NCBI RefSeq assembly: GCF_014195545.1
Contig: NZ_JACIBX010000001.1
Coordinates: 144,463-208,462 of the forward strand
Length of the DNA: 64,000 bases
Direction of reading: 5' to 3'
DNA from: Limimaricola variabilis
GTDB taxonomy: Bacteria; Pseudomonadota; Alphaproteobacteria; Rhodobacterales; Rhodobacteraceae
The notes beneath the pieces were generated by a model that did no database searches, was not told the DNA's origin, and saw only the letters and a list, made by a program, of their open reading frames with translations. Each line of letters begins with the position of its first letter. Position 1 is the stretch's first letter. Positions 37,690-47,495 of the stretch are shown here, in pieces. The position numbers were made by a program, and so were the translations under genes.

Positions 37690-38774
37690 CCGTCCTCCAG
37701 ATGCAGTAGCAGGCCGAGCGAGGACAGGATCGCCGCCACCGGCGGCGCCCAGGCCGCCAGCGCCGGCGGAATCTGCCCGTTCTCGCCAAGGATCTGTGCG
37801 AAATTGCGCAGGAAATACACGCCGAAGCTCAGCAGGATCGCGCCCAGCACCATCACGCCGACCCGGCCGCCGCGCTGGTGGCGCAGCGTGAAGCCGGCGC
37901 CGATCAGCAGCATCGCGGTCAGGAAGGCGGGCTGCGCGAGCTCGGTATGCAAGAACACCTCGTGGCGACGCGCGGTGAAGCCCGCCTCCTTGAGCCGGGC
38001 GATGAAGCCCGGCAGCTTCCACACCGAGATCGCCGCCGGATCACCGAAGCTGTCGCGGATCTGGGTCGCGGTCAGCGACGAGGCGAGCGTCATCTGCGGC
38101 AGCCGCTCGGCCGCGGTCTCGGGGTTGTCGGCCGAGAGCGGCCAGCGTTTGACCCCGCGCATCAGCCAATGGCCCGGCTGCAGCTCGGCGAAATCGGCCT
38201 CGACGCGCTCGCGCGGGCGGCCCTCGGTGTCGAATGTCAGGAAGCTCGCCTCGCGCAGCACCGTGCCGTCGAGATTGGCGCCCTTGGCGCGGATCACGGT
38301 CTGCGCCTCGGCGTCGCCCTGGCGCAGCCAGAGCCCGTCATCGGACAAGGCGATGACCCGCTGCTCGCCCTTGAGGCTGTCGGTGCGCACCTCGTAGGCG
38401 CGGGTGGTTGCGGCGACCAGCGGGTTGAACAGCGCCACCGCCGCGATCCCCAGCAACAAGGTCACGGTGACCGGCGCGAGGAGCGCCGACAGCGCGGAGC
38501 GCCCGGCTGCCCGGGTCACCACCATTTCTGAGGACCGCGCGAGGCCGAGAAACAGCGTGATGCCGGAAATGATCACGATCAGCGGCAAGATCTCGTAGAG
38601 CTTCGAGGGCGCGTTGAGCAGGCTCACCGCCAGCAGCTCGGCGATGCCTGTGCTGTCGCCATAGCGCCGCGCCTGCTCCACGAGGTCGATCATCGTCAAC
38701 AGCGTGAAGAACACGCCCAGCGTGCCGAGGAACGCCATCACGTAGCGGCGCGCGAAGTACCGGTGCAGGATCAT
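37686..38774 (-). CDS. lptG: LPS export ABC transporter permease LptG
   Basis: 362 residues of the YjgP/YjgQ permease family. About three membrane helices lie in residues 10-125, a periplasmic beta-jellyroll follows (about 130-265), and three more helices end the protein. With LptF and the ATPase LptB (not in this window) it pulls LPS from the inner membrane. The order of genes lptF-lptG, both overlapping, makes this the second and therefore LptG. Its start overlaps the lptF stop. Confidence 0.92.
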   Translation of the reverse strand: MILHRYFARRYVMAFLGTLGVFFTLLTMIDLVEQARRYGDSTGIAELLAVSLLNAPSKLYEILPLIVIISGITLFLGLARSSEMVVTRAAGRSALSALLAPVTVTLLLGIAAVALFNPLVAATTRAYEVRTDSLKGEQRVIALSDDGLWLRQGDAEAQTVIRAKGANLDGTVLREASFLTFDTEGRPRERVEADFAELQPGHWLMRGVKRWPLSADNPETAAERLPQMTLASSLTATQIRDSFGDPAAISVWKLPGFIARLKEAGFTARRHEVFLHTELAQPAFLTAMLLIGAGFTLRHQRGGRVGVMVLGAILLSFGVYFLRNFAQILGENGQIPPALAAWAPPVAAILSSLGLLLHLEDG

Positions 38775-39880
38775 GTGGACACCCCTCGCCGTCGTCGCGC
38801 CGAGAGCGCAAGGGCCGCCGTGCCGATGGCAAAGGCGGCGAGGCCCGGCAGGTAGATCAGTGGCCAGCGCTCGGGATCGCCGCGCAGCGCCGAGGTCACC
38901 GTCGATTCGAGCGCCTGCACCACGATGATCAGCCCGATCGCGGCGAGGATCTGCCGCCAGACGCCGAAGCGCGAGAAGCCCCCGGTGAGCAGCGTGGCAA
39001 AGCCGATCAGCGGCGCCGCCGCCGCGAGCAGCGCGCCTGCGACGCGGTCATGCGCCTCGGCCGTCAATTGCGCCGCGCTGCGCCCGGTGGCCTCGAGCGT
39101 CTCGGGCGCGCCGCGCAGCAGCTCCAGCGTCGAGATCTCGCGCGGGCGGCGGCTGCCGCTCTCAGAGGCGCTGGTCAGCGGCGCGAGGTCAAAGGCGAAA
39201 TCGTTGAAGCGGGTGGTCGCCAGACGCGCGACGCCGGGGCGCAGCACCTGAATCAGGCCGTCGATCATCACCAGCTGCGGCGCGGTCGCGGTTTCGACCA
39301 GATAGGCGCTCGAGGCGGTGTAGGTGACGGTCTCGTCCGGGTCTCGGCTGTCGGAGATCAGCAGGTCGCGCAGCTCGCCCTCCGGGGTGATGTCGCGGAT
39401 ATAGATGGTGATGCCGTCGACTGGCGACAGGAACTCGCCCTCCTGCAGCAGCCGCGCCGTGGCCGAGCGGGCGATCTCCGCCTGCCGGTCGGCGAGGCGG
39501 GCATGGGCGAGCGGGTTGATCACCAGCGTCAACGCCCCGGTCAGCAGCCCGGCTACCAGGCCAAACATCAATACCGGCCGCGCCAGCCGCCACGGCGAGA
39601 AGCCGGTGGCCTGCATCACCGTCAGCTCGCTGTCCGAGGAGAGCCGGTTGGTGACGTAGAGCGCGGCGGCAAAGCCCGCGATCGGCAGCACCAGCCGGAT
39701 CAGCGCCGGCAGGGTGAGCATGGTGAGTTCGAGGAACACCGACAGGTTCTGACCGTCGGCCACCAGCTGGTCGAACAGCTGCACCGCGCTGTTGACCCAG
39801 TAGACCAGCACCAGCACCAGCGCGAAGAAGCCGAACAGCATCATCAGCTGCGACAGCATGTATCTGTCGAATCGCGCCAC
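38771..39880 (-). CDS. lptF: LPS export ABC transporter permease LptF
   Basis: 369 residues, first gene of the LPS export unit. Membrane helices at both ends enclose a periplasmic domain, as in the family. Signatures are FDRYMLSQLMMLFGFF, NRLSSDSELTVMQATGFSPWRL and the C-terminal ALESTVTSALRG region. The GTG at 39880 is preferred: it follows GAGGGA at 4-5 bases and homologues begin with the ARFDRYM segment. An ATG five codons upstream lacks a ribosome site. It is divergent from pepA. Confidence 0.9.
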   Translation of the reverse strand: MARFDRYMLSQLMMLFGFFALVLVLVYWVNSAVQLFDQLVADGQNLSVFLELTMLTLPALIRLVLPIAGFAAALYVTNRLSSDSELTVMQATGFSPWRLARPVLMFGLVAGLLTGALTLVINPLAHARLADRQAEIARSATARLLQEGEFLSPVDGITIYIRDITPEGELRDLLISDSRDPDETVTYTASSAYLVETATAPQLVMIDGLIQVLRPGVARLATTRFNDFAFDLAPLTSASESGSRRPREISTLELLRGAPETLEATGRSAAQLTAEAHDRVAGALLAAAAPLIGFATLLTGGFSRFGVWRQILAAIGLIIVVQALESTVTSALRGDPERWPLIYLPGLAAFAIGTAALALSARRRRGVST

Positions 39881-40031
39881 CGGTCCCTCGTCCATGTCGG
39901 GCCGCCGGGGAGGCCGCCTGTCTGCAGCGCATCCTAGCCGGTCCGCGTGGCGGGTTGAACCGCGATCTGGTCATCGCGGCGCGTGGCGGCTAGGCTCCGC
40001 CGCCAAAGCAAAGCGACCCGAAGGAGCCGGC

Positions 40032-41507
40032 ATGTCCCGCACCCCCCGCATCGATTTCCAGCCCCATGACGCCGACGCACTGGCCCAGACCCAAGGCCGC
40101 ATCGCCGTGTTCGTGGCGGCGGACGGCCCCGACAGCGACGCCGCGCGCGGTCTCGACGCGCTGATGGGCGGGGCGCTGACGCGGCTCGCGGACGGTGCCC
40201 GCTGGGGCCGTGTGCGGCCGGGCGAGACGGTCGAGATCGCGGTGCCCGCCGGGCTCGCCGCCGACGCGGTCATCGCCGTGAAGCATGACAGCGAGGCCGA
40301 CCGGCTGGCGATGCGGCGCGCGGGCGGCGCGATCGCCGCCGCGGCCGGGCGCGGCGACCTGACCGTGCTGACCGCGGGGCTGCGGCATGCCGAGGAGGTC
40401 GCGCTGGGTGTCGCGCTCCGGGCCTATCGTTTCGATGCACACCAGAAGCCCGACGACGAGGCCGGCCCCGAGGGCACCGTCTGGATCACCGGCGACGATT
40501 CGGAGGCGCTGGCCCGTGCCGCCGCGCCGATGGCCGCGATCGCCGAGGGCGTGGCCTTCACCCGCGATCTGGTGAACGAGCCCGCCAACGTGCTGACCAC
40601 CGATGATTTCGCCGCCCGGCTGGCGGCGATGCAGGAGCTGGGACTCGAGGTCGAGATCCTCGAAGAGGACGAGCTCGCGCGGCTCGGCATGGGCGCGCTG
40701 CTGGCCGTCGGGCAGGGCTCCGACAGCCCCTCCAAGGTGGTGGTGATGCGCTGGCAGGGCGGTGGCGACGAGGCGCCGCTGGCGCTGGTCGGCAAGGGCG
40801 TGGTGTTCGACACCGGTGGCATCTCGCTCAAGCCCGCCGCCGGCATGGAGGACATGACCATGGACATGGGCGGCGCCGCCACCGTCGCCGGTACCATGCG
40901 GGCGCTGGCGCTGCGCCGGGCCAAGGCCAACGTGGTCGGGCTCGTGGGGCTGGTCGAGAACATGCCCTCGGGCCGCGCCACCCGCCCCGGCGACGTGGTG
41001 CGCTCGATGAAGGGCGACACCATCGAGGTGATAAACACCGACGCCGAGGGCCGGCTCGTTCTGGCCGACGTGATGTGGTACGCGCAGGAGCGGTTCAAAC
41101 CCTCCGGCATGATCGATCTCGCCACGCTGACCGGCGCGGTGATCATCGCTCTGGGCCATGAGAATGCGGGCGTGTTCGCCAACGAGGACGGGTTCGCCGA
41201 GGCATTCCTCGCGGCGGCGCAGGCGGAGGGCGAGGGCGCGTGGCGGCTGCCGATGGGGGACGCCTACGACAAGGTGCTCAAGAGCCGGATCGCCGACATG
41301 CGCAACGTCGGCACCGGCCGCGAGGGCGGATCGATCACCGCGGCGCAATTCCTCAAGCGCTTCGTACAGGACGGCACGCCCTGGATCCATCTCGACATCG
41401 CGGGCACCGCGTCGCTGAAATCCGACAGCGCGCTGGCGCCCAAGGGCGCGACGGGCTGGGGCGTGATGGCGCTCAACCGCCTCGTGGCCGACCGTTACGA
41501 GGGCTGA
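40032..41507 (+). CDS. pepA: Leucyl aminopeptidase
   Basis: 491-residue M17 metallopeptidase with an N-terminal domain (about 1-165) and a C-terminal catalytic domain. The family signature NTDAEGRLVLAD carries metal-binding Asp and Glu. Other ligands lie in LVGKGVVFDTGGISLKPAAGMEDMTMDMGGAA. It releases N-terminal amino acids in the cytoplasm. AAGGAG precedes the ATG by 5 bases. It is followed by holC after 4 bases, the usual pair in proteobacteria. Confidence 0.95.
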   Translation: MSRTPRIDFQPHDADALAQTQGRIAVFVAADGPDSDAARGLDALMGGALTRLADGARWGRVRPGETVEIAVPAGLAADAVIAVKHDSEADRLAMRRAGGAIAAAAGRGDLTVLTAGLRHAEEVALGVALRAYRFDAHQKPDDEAGPEGTVWITGDDSEALARAAAPMAAIAEGVAFTRDLVNEPANVLTTDDFAARLAAMQELGLEVEILEEDELARLGMGALLAVGQGSDSPSKVVVMRWQGGGDEAPLALVGKGVVFDTGGISLKPAAGMEDMTMDMGGAATVAGTMRALALRRAKANVVGLVGLVENMPSGRATRPGDVVRSMKGDTIEVINTDAEGRLVLADVMWYAQERFKPSGMIDLATLTGAVIIALGHENAGVFANEDGFAEAFLAAAQAEGEGAWRLPMGDAYDKVLKSRIADMRNVGTGREGGSITAAQFLKRFVQDGTPWIHLDIAGTASLKSDSALAPKGATGWGVMALNRLVADRYEG

Positions 41508-41511
41508 AACG

Positions 41512-41973
41512 ATGGGCGCGGCCCTGTTCTACCACCTGACCGACAGCCCGGCCGAGGCGCTGCTGCCGCAGCTTCTCGGTCTCGCGGCCAAGCAGGGCTG
41601 GCGGGTGGAGATCCGTGGCGGCAGCGCCGCCGCGATGGATCGGCTCGACGTCGCGCTGTGGCGGATGGGGCCGCCCGAGAGTTTTCTGGCGCATGGCCGC
41701 GCGGGCGGGCCGCATGACGCGGCGCAGCCCGTGCTGCTGACCGCCCAGGGCGAGGCGGCGCCGAAGCTGCCATGCGTGATCTGCCTCGACGGGGCGGAGG
41801 TCTCGCCCGATGAGGTTCAGGCCGCCGAGCGGGTCTGCATCCTGTTCGACGGGCACGATCCGATGGCGGTGCAGGCGGCGCGGGGACAGTGGAAGGGCCT
41901 TACCGGCGCGGGCTGCGCGGCGCAGTACTGGGCGCAGGAAGACGGCCGCTGGACCAAGAAGGCCGAGGGCTGA
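41512..41973 (+). CDS. holC: DNA polymerase III subunit chi
   Basis: 153 residues of the HolC family; chi links the clamp loader to single-stranded-DNA-binding protein. ALFYHLTDSPAEALLPQLLGLAAKQGWRV at the N-terminus and PKLPCVICLDGAEVSP in the middle are typical. It lies 4 bases after pepA. It is convergent with the retropepsin-like gene, with 6 bases between stop codons. Confidence 0.9.
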   Translation: MGAALFYHLTDSPAEALLPQLLGLAAKQGWRVEIRGGSAAAMDRLDVALWRMGPPESFLAHGRAGGPHDAAQPVLLTAQGEAAPKLPCVICLDGAEVSPDEVQAAERVCILFDGHDPMAVQAARGQWKGLTGAGCAAQYWAQEDGRWTKKAEG

Positions 41974-41979
41974 TCCGTA

Positions 41980-42558
41980 TCAGCGGGTCAGCATCAGGCG
42001 GCCGTTCTCGATCTCGATGCGGCCGAACAGCCGCAGATAGCCCATGCCCAGAAGCGAGCCGGTCAGGTCGCCATCGGTGACCACGGCGCTCAGCCCCTCA
42101 TCCTCGATCGATCCCAGCGCCACGCTGTCGAGGGTGACGCGGGCGGTGCGGACCGTGCCGTTGGCGGTCGCGGCCGAGCCCATATAGACCAGATCCTCGG
42201 GGTCGATCCCGGCCCGGCGCGCGTCGTTGCGGCCCAGCACCATGTCGGTCGCGCCGGTATCGACCACGAAGTCGATCGGCTCGCCGTTGATCTCCAGCGT
42301 CAGGTAGTAATGCCCGTCGCGCGCCTGCGGCACCTCGATGCCCTCGGCGCCGACCATGGTCTGCCGGGGCACGACGTCGTCGCGGATATCCGACCACAGT
42401 CCGGCCGCGGCGATCACGCCGACGAAGATCAGCGCCCAGACGACGGCCTGCTGTGCCAGCTGTCCCAGCCGGTCGCGGTTCTGCAGCAGGAACCAGCCGG
42501 CGATGGCGGCGCCGAGCAGTCCGAGATAGGCGAGGCTGGCGAGGTTGTCGGGGCTCAT
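41980..42558 (-). CDS. Retropepsin-like aspartic protease, membrane-anchored
   Basis: 192 residues. Two membrane helices (about 8-24 and 36-54) precede a clan AA aspartyl protease domain (about 80-190). The active-site motif is VVDTGATDMVLG, and GSLLGMGYLRLFGRIEIENGRL closes the fold. It is like the TIGR02281-type bacterial retropepsins of alphaproteobacteria. It should be active as a dimer on the periplasmic face, but the substrates are not known. It reads towards holC, with marC behind it on the same strand. Confidence 0.85.
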   Translation of the reverse strand: MSPDNLASLAYLGLLGAAIAGWFLLQNRDRLGQLAQQAVVWALIFVGVIAAAGLWSDIRDDVVPRQTMVGAEGIEVPQARDGHYYLTLEINGEPIDFVVDTGATDMVLGRNDARRAGIDPEDLVYMGSAATANGTVRTARVTLDSVALGSIEDEGLSAVVTDGDLTGSLLGMGYLRLFGRIEIENGRLMLTR

Positions 42559-42576
42559 GCCCCTAATATGGTGCGT

Positions 42577-43227
42577 TCAGGCGCCGGGAAAAGGCATGCC
42601 GAAGCCGGAGCCGTGCAGGCCGTCGATGATGAACTGCACCGCCAGCGCGGCGAGCAGCATGCCGAGCACCCGCGTCACGACGTTGAGCCCCACCGGACCC
42701 AGCACCCGCGCCAGCGGCCCGGCCAGCTTGAAGGCGATCCAGACGGTGCCGAGCACGGCGAGCGCCACGCCATAGATCGCGGCGTAGCCGGTCACGTCGG
42801 CCTCCGCGGTGAGCAGGATCAGCGTGGTGATCGCGCCGGGGCCGACGATCAGCGGCAGCGCCAGCGGAAAGATCGAAGGGTCGTGATCCGGCTCGGTATC
42901 CGGGCCGCTCGCCTCCTCGGCATTGTCGCGGCGCCGGGCCTGGCGGCGTTCGAACAGCATGTCGAGCGCGGTCAGGAACAGCAGCACGCCCCCCGCGATG
43001 CGGAAGGCCGGGACCGAGATGCCGATGAAGCGCAGCACCGCGTCGCCCAGCACCAGAAAGAGCAGCATCAGACCGGCCGAGGTGATGATCGCGCGCACCG
43101 CGACCCGGCGCCGCTGGGCCGCGCTCATCCCGGCCGTCATCGCCACGAAGAGCGGCGCGAGGCCGATCGGGTCGACGATCACGAAGAGGGTGGTGAAGGC
43201 GGTGATCAGTGTGGCGAGGTCGAGCAA
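42577..43227 (-). CDS. MarC family integral membrane protein
   Basis: 216 residues with six predicted membrane helices and the MarC signatures IVDPIGLAPLFVAMTAGMS and FPLALPLIVGPGAITTLILL. The family was once linked to antibiotic resistance, but its function is not settled. A charged cytoplasmic loop (RRQARRRDNAEEASGPDTEP) separates the two halves. The start is a TTG preceded by AGGA; the first ATG comes 30 residues later and would cut the first helix. It lies 18 bases upstream of the retropepsin-like gene. Confidence 0.88.
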   Translation of the reverse strand: MLDLATLITAFTTLFVIVDPIGLAPLFVAMTAGMSAAQRRRVAVRAIITSAGLMLLFLVLGDAVLRFIGISVPAFRIAGGVLLFLTALDMLFERRQARRRDNAEEASGPDTEPDHDPSIFPLALPLIVGPGAITTLILLTAEADVTGYAAIYGVALAVLGTVWIAFKLAGPLARVLGPVGLNVVTRVLGMLLAALAVQFIIDGLHGSGFGMPFPGA

Positions 43228-43345
43228 GTCCTGTCTCCGGTCCGAGATGCGTCGCCACCCTGAAGGCGGCCCCGCGGCGGGGCAAGCCCCGGGCGGGGCA
43301 TGACGCGACGCCTGCGGCCGCTTTTGCGCGCGACGGCGCGGCGGA

Positions 43346-45193
43346 TCAGACCGCCTCCGCCGCCTCCAGTTTCTCGAGCGCGGCCATCCAGAGCGCCTCG
43401 GCCCGCCTCAGCGCTTCCATCGCCTCGGCGTATTTCTTGTTCCAGGTCTCGAGCTCGCCCTTGCGGCCGTCCTCGTAGAGCGCAGGATCGGCTAGCTTCT
43501 TGGCGAGCTTGTCGCGCATCTCGTTGATCTTGTTCACCCGCTCCTCCGCCTTGCGGGCCTCCGAGCGCAGCGCGAGGATCGCATCGCGCGAGGGTTTCGG
43601 CGCCTTGGGCTTCTCGGCCTTGGGCTTCTCGGCGGGCTTTTCGCCCGAGAGCAGCATCTTGCGATAGGCTTCGAGATCCTCGTCATAGGCGGTGACGCGG
43701 CCGTCCTTCACCAGCCAGAGCCGGTCGGCGACCATCGACAGCAGGTGCATGTCGTGGCTCACCAGGATCACCGCGCCGCTATAGGCGGTCAGCGCCTCGA
43801 CCAGCGCCTCGCGGCTCTCGATGTCGAGGTGGTTGGTCGGCTCGTCGAGGATCAGCAGATGCGGCGCGTCGAGCGTGGCCAGCAGCAGCGACAGACGCGC
43901 CTTCTGACCGCCCGAAAGGCGGCCCACCTCGGTTTCGGCCTGCGCGGCGCCAAGGCCGAAGCCCGCGAGCCGCGCCCGGAGCTTGGGCGGCGCCACGTCG
44001 GGCAGGGTGCGCTGGATATGCTGCAGCGGCGTCTCCTCGACGCGCAGCTCGTCGACCTGGTGCTGCGCGAAGAAGCCGATCCGCAGCTTGTTGGAGCGGA
44101 TGATCTTGCCGCCCATCGGCGCGAGCCGGTCCGACAGCAGCTTCGACAGCGTCGACTTGCCCTCGCCGTTGCGGCCCAGGAGCGCGATGCGGTCGTCCTG
44201 GTCGATCCTGAGGTCGAGCTTGGACAGGACCGCCTTGCCGTCATAGCCGACGCTCACCCCCTCGGTGGCGATGATCGGCGGCGACAGCTCCTCGGGCTCG
44301 GGGAAGGTAAAGACGGTGCGCGCCGCGTCCTCGGGCACGCGGATGGTCTCCATCTTCTCGAGCATCTTGACCCGGCTCTGGGCCTGCTTGGCCTTGGAGG
44401 CCTTGGCCTTGAAGCGGTCGACGAAGCTTTGCAGGTGGGCGCGTTGCGCCTCCTGCTTCTTGGCCGCCGCGACCTGCACAGCGCGCTGCGCGGCGCGGGC
44501 CTTGGCGAACTGGTCGTAGCCGCCGGTCCAGTAGGTGAGCTGGCGGTTCTCGAGATGCAGGATGCCGCCCACCGAGCGGTTCAGGAGCTCGCGGTCGTGG
44601 GAGACGATCAGTACCGTGTGCGGGTAGCGCACGAGGTAGCTTTCGAGCCAGAGCGCGCCTTCGAGGTCGAGATAGTTGGTCGGCTCGTCCAGAAGCAGCA
44701 GGTCGGGCTCGGAGAACAGCACCGCGGCGAGCGCCACGCGCATCCGCCAGCCGCCCGAGAAGGCGGAGCAGGGCATGAGCTGCTCTTCATGGGTGAAGCC
44801 CAGGCCGCGCAGGATGGTGGCGGCGCGCGCCTCGGCCGACCAGGCGTCGATATCGGCGAGCCGGGTCTGGATCTCGGCGATGCGGGCGGGGTCGGTCGAC
44901 TCTTCGGCCATCAGCGCCGCGCGCTCGGTATCGGCGGCGAGCACGGTGTCGATCAGCGACACTTCGTTGCCCGGCACCTCCTGCGCCACGCCGCCGATCC
45001 GGGCGCCCTTGGGCAGTTCGATCTCGCCGGTGTCGAGCGACAGCTCGCCACGGATCAGCTTGAACAGCGTGGTTTTTCCCGTGCCGTTGCGACCCACGAC
45101 GCCGACCTTGTGGCCGGCCGGGATCACGGCGGAGGTATGTTCGAGGAGCGGACGGCCCTCGACCGAATAGGAGATGTCTGTGATGCGCAACAT
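43346..45193 (-). CDS. ABC-F family ATPase (YheS-like)
   Basis: 615 residues with two ABC ATPase domains and no membrane segments. Domain 1 has [17 protein letters not shown] (the GGW form typical of YheS-like proteins) and [12 protein letters not shown]. Domain 2 has [17 protein letters not shown] and [13 protein letters not shown] charged linker and a C-terminal coiled coil follow (about 530-615, Lys/Glu-rich). It probably acts on stalled ribosomes. The ATG at 45193 is preceded by AAGG. This is the second ABC-F protein in the window; the two share only the fold. It is divergent from ndk. Confidence 0.9.
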   Translation of the reverse strand: MLRITDISYSVEGRPLLEHTSAVIPAGHKVGVVGRNGTGKTTLFKLIRGELSLDTGEIELPKGARIGGVAQEVPGNEVSLIDTVLAADTERAALMAEESTDPARIAEIQTRLADIDAWSAEARAATILRGLGFTHEEQLMPCSAFSGGWRMRVALAAVLFSEPDLLLLDEPTNYLDLEGALWLESYLVRYPHTVLIVSHDRELLNRSVGGILHLENRQLTYWTGGYDQFAKARAAQRAVQVAAAKKQEAQRAHLQSFVDRFKAKASKAKQAQSRVKMLEKMETIRVPEDAARTVFTFPEPEELSPPIIATEGVSVGYDGKAVLSKLDLRIDQDDRIALLGRNGEGKSTLSKLLSDRLAPMGGKIIRSNKLRIGFFAQHQVDELRVEETPLQHIQRTLPDVAPPKLRARLAGFGLGAAQAETEVGRLSGGQKARLSLLLATLDAPHLLILDEPTNHLDIESREALVEALTAYSGAVILVSHDMHLLSMVADRLWLVKDGRVTAYDEDLEAYRKMLLSGEKPAEKPKAEKPKAPKPSRDAILALRSEARKAEERVNKINEMRDKLAKKLADPALYEDGRKGELETWNKKYAEAMEALRRAEALWMAALEKLEAAEAV

Positions 45194-45244
45194 GGACGGG
45201 CCTTGCCCGAAGCGCCGTGCGAGGTCAACGGGGGCGGGCGCTTG

Positions 45245-45345
45245 GGCCCCGCCGTGGCGCCCGCGTATTTGTAGAATGGTGAAGGACAGAGGCGCGCGAT
45301 CGTCCTTCACCATTCCGCAAATACGCATTCGCCAACGGCGGGGCC
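45245..45345. repeat. Long imperfect inverted repeat between the ABC-F gene and ndk
   Basis: The left arm is 45245-45287 and the right arm 45302-45345, with a 14-base centre. The inner 25 bases match at 23 positions; the cores are GCGTATTTG and GAATGGTGAAGGAC. The outer part matches over GGCCCCGCCGT and GGCG with one extra base and three mismatches. No coding frame covers it. Since the neighbours diverge, it cannot be their terminator. Confidence 0.75.
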
Positions 45346-45470
45346 GGGCATGCCGCCAGGGCCTTCGGGCGGCTTGCGTCTTTTCAGCCCGCGTCCCGCA
45401 TGCTAGGGCGCGCGGCGACCGGGGGTGCGTGTCGCGCCTCCCGACGCAACCCGTTCAAATGAGGGACATC

Positions 45471-45893
45471 ATGGCCACCGAACGCACGCTCTCGATCATC
45501 AAGCCCGACGCCACCAAGCGCAACCTGACCGGCAAGATCAACGCCAAGTTCGAAGATGCGGGCCTGCGCATCATCGCCCAGAAGCGGATCCAGCTCACCC
45601 AGGAGCAGGCCGGCAAGTTCTACGACGTGCACCGCGAGCGTCCCTTCTTCGGCGAACTGACCGAGTTCATGGCCTCCGGCCCGGTCGTCGTTCAGGTCCT
45701 CGAAGGTGAAGGCGCGATCGCCAAGAACCGCGAAGTGATGGGCGCGACCAACCCCGCCGACGCCGCTGCCGGCACCATCCGTGCCGAGTTCGCCGAGTCG
45801 GTCGGCGAGAACTCGGTGCACGGCTCGGACGCCCCCGAGACCGCCAAGGAAGAGATCGCCTTCTTCTTCTCGGGCCTCGAGCTGGTCGGCTGA
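45471..45893 (+). CDS. ndk: Nucleoside diphosphate kinase
   Basis: 140 residues, Ndk, which passes phosphate from ATP to other NDPs by a phospho-His. The start [20 protein letters not shown] and the active-site [12 protein letters not shown] (His near 117) are diagnostic. The ATG at 45471 follows GAGGGA at about 4 bases; an in-frame ATG four codons earlier would include it. A strong terminator follows. Confidence 0.97.
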   Translation: MATERTLSIIKPDATKRNLTGKINAKFEDAGLRIIAQKRIQLTQEQAGKFYDVHRERPFFGELTEFMASGPVVVQVLEGEGAIAKNREVMGATNPADAAAGTIRAEFAESVGENSVHGSDAPETAKEEIAFFFSGLELVG

Positions 45894-45916
45894 GCCGAAG
45901 CTTCGTGACTTGACGG

Positions 45917-45944
45917 AAAGGCCCGCGCGAGAGCGCGGGCCTTT
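45917..45944 (+). terminator. Rho-independent terminator of ndk
   Basis: AAAGGCCCGCGC and GCGCGGGCCTTT form a 12-bp stem around a GAGA loop, followed by TTCTTT. It lies 23 bases after the ndk stop and may also serve the convergent gene at 45976. Confidence 0.95.
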
Positions 45945-45975
45945 TTCTTTGGGCGCAGGTCTGCAGTGCGGTCGC

Positions 45976-46467
45976 TCAGGGTGCCTCGCCGATCTCGCCC
46001 TCGACCACGAATGTCCGCTCGGTCTCCGAGGCGGGCTTGATCTGCAAGGTGCCGACGCCGGTCATGCCCGCCAGCGCGCCGGTGCCCGACACCATCTCCC
46101 AATGGCCGTAATCGATGAGCCGGGGGCCTTCCTCACCCTTCACGAACACCGCCCGGACGATCCATTTCAGATAGGCGATGTCACCCGCATCGGTCGTGAC
46201 CTCCAGATAGCCCTGCGGGTCCCCGCCCGAAGGGGGCATGATGTCGTGATAGCCATGCTCGACCACGCGCGCGCCGTCGAACATGCCGTCCCCCGTGGCC
46301 TCGCCTTCGCGCCGGACCATGAGCAGGAAATGCTTGCTGTCGTCACCGAACTCCATCCGGATTTCGTCGGTCGGCGCGAGGATCGCCTCGAAGGCGATAG
46401 GCTCGGCCAGCGCCGCCGTAGAAGAAAGCGCCACGGCCGCGGCCGAGATGATGAAATGCTGTCTCAT
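45976..46467 (-). CDS. Exported protein of unknown function
   Basis: 163 residues. A signal peptide is clear (MRQHFIISAAAVALSSTAALA, cut before EPIAF). The mature part has no Cys and reads as beta strands with an internal SGTGALAGMTGVGTLQIKP, a pattern seen in small beta-barrel proteins such as DUF3224 or dirigent-like folds. I do not recognise a family. It is convergent with ndk, stands alone, and probably acts in the periplasm. Confidence 0.7.
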   Translation of the reverse strand: MRQHFIISAAAVALSSTAALAEPIAFEAILAPTDEIRMEFGDDSKHFLLMVRREGEATGDGMFDGARVVEHGYHDIMPPSGGDPQGYLEVTTDAGDIAYLKWIVRAVFVKGEEGPRLIDYGHWEMVSGTGALAGMTGVGTLQIKPASETERTFVVEGEIGEAP

Positions 46468-46540
46468 TGTAACTCCCTGAAAATATTATGATCAGGGAAA
46501 GGTTACAGGCCCCGGCTCCGGCGCCGAAACAACGTTTGCG

Positions 46541-47491
46541 TCATGAGTTGGCGGCGAAGACCGACCATCCGGTGCGGTCGGCGAGCATCTCTAGCGCGAT
46601 CGAGGCGAGATGCGAGTTGCCCACCGCGTTGAGCCCCGGCGACCAGCAGGCGATCGCCGCGCGGCCCGGCGCCACGGCGAGGATGCCGCCGCCGACGCCG
46701 CTCTTGCCCGGAAGGCCGACGCGAAAGGCGAATTCACCCGAGCCGTCGTAATGACCGCAGGTCAGCATCAAGGCGTTGATCTGGCGGGCCATGCGCGGCG
46801 CGATGGCGCGCGACCCGCCGGGGCTGAGGCTGCCGTCAAAGGCCAGGAACCGCCCCGCATGGGCCAGCTGGCGGGCGGTCATCGCGATGGCGCATTGGTG
46901 GAAATAGGTGCCCAGCACCTTGTCCGGGTGGCGCTGGATCGTGCCGAAATCGCGCATGAAGTTGGCCAGCGCCGCGTTGCGCCAGCCGCTGGCGGTCTCG
47001 GACTTGGCCACCGCCGGATCGATGGCGATGTCGTCATCGCCCGCGAGGAACCGTACGAACTGCAGGATCTGGCCCAGCGCCTCGCGCGGCTCCGACCGGG
47101 CGAGGATCGCGTCGGTCACCGCGATGGCACCGGCGTTGATGAAAGGATTGCGGGGGATGCCGCGCTCGTGTTCGAGCTGGACGATGGAGTTGAACGGATC
47201 GCCCGACGGCTCGCGCCCCACGCGGTTCCACAAGGCGTCGCCGACCCGGCCCAGCGCCACCGCCAGCGCGAAGACCTTGGAGACCGACTGGATCGAGAAG
47301 CGGGTGTCGGCGTCGCCGCCTGCGATAACCGCTCCATCGGGCAGCACCAGCGCGAGCGCGAATTGATCCGGATCGACATCGGCAAGCTGGGGGATGTAGT
47401 CGGCGACGCGGCCCCGCTCGGTCTCAGCGGTCATCGCGTCGCAGATCTCCTCGACAATCTCGCGTAGACGTTCCGGATCGGTGACGCTCAC
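46541..47491 (-). CDS. glsA: Glutaminase
   Basis: 316-residue serine-dependent glutaminase that turns glutamine into glutamate and ammonia. The fold is beta-lactamase-like with SxxK, here SVSK in [15 protein letters not shown]. Family sequence includes [29 protein letters not shown] and [18 protein letters not shown]. The start is GTG at 47491, 4 bases after the stop of the lytic transglycosylase gene, with which it is probably co-transcribed. Confidence 0.94.
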   Translation of the reverse strand: MSVTDPERLREIVEEICDAMTAETERGRVADYIPQLADVDPDQFALALVLPDGAVIAGGDADTRFSIQSVSKVFALAVALGRVGDALWNRVGREPSGDPFNSIVQLEHERGIPRNPFINAGAIAVTDAILARSEPREALGQILQFVRFLAGDDDIAIDPAVAKSETASGWRNAALANFMRDFGTIQRHPDKVLGTYFHQCAIAMTARQLAHAGRFLAFDGSLSPGGSRAIAPRMARQINALMLTCGHYDGSGEFAFRVGLPGKSGVGGGILAVAPGRAAIACWSPGLNAVGNSHLASIALEMLADRTGWSVFAANS

Positions 47492-47495
47492 CGGC

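Noticed and set aside
43269-43300. GC-rich repeats (GCCCCG/CGGGGC) between marC and the ABC-F gene
   Set aside because: Stems are only 6 bp and made of G and C runs that arise easily in such DNA. Too weak to list as a terminator.
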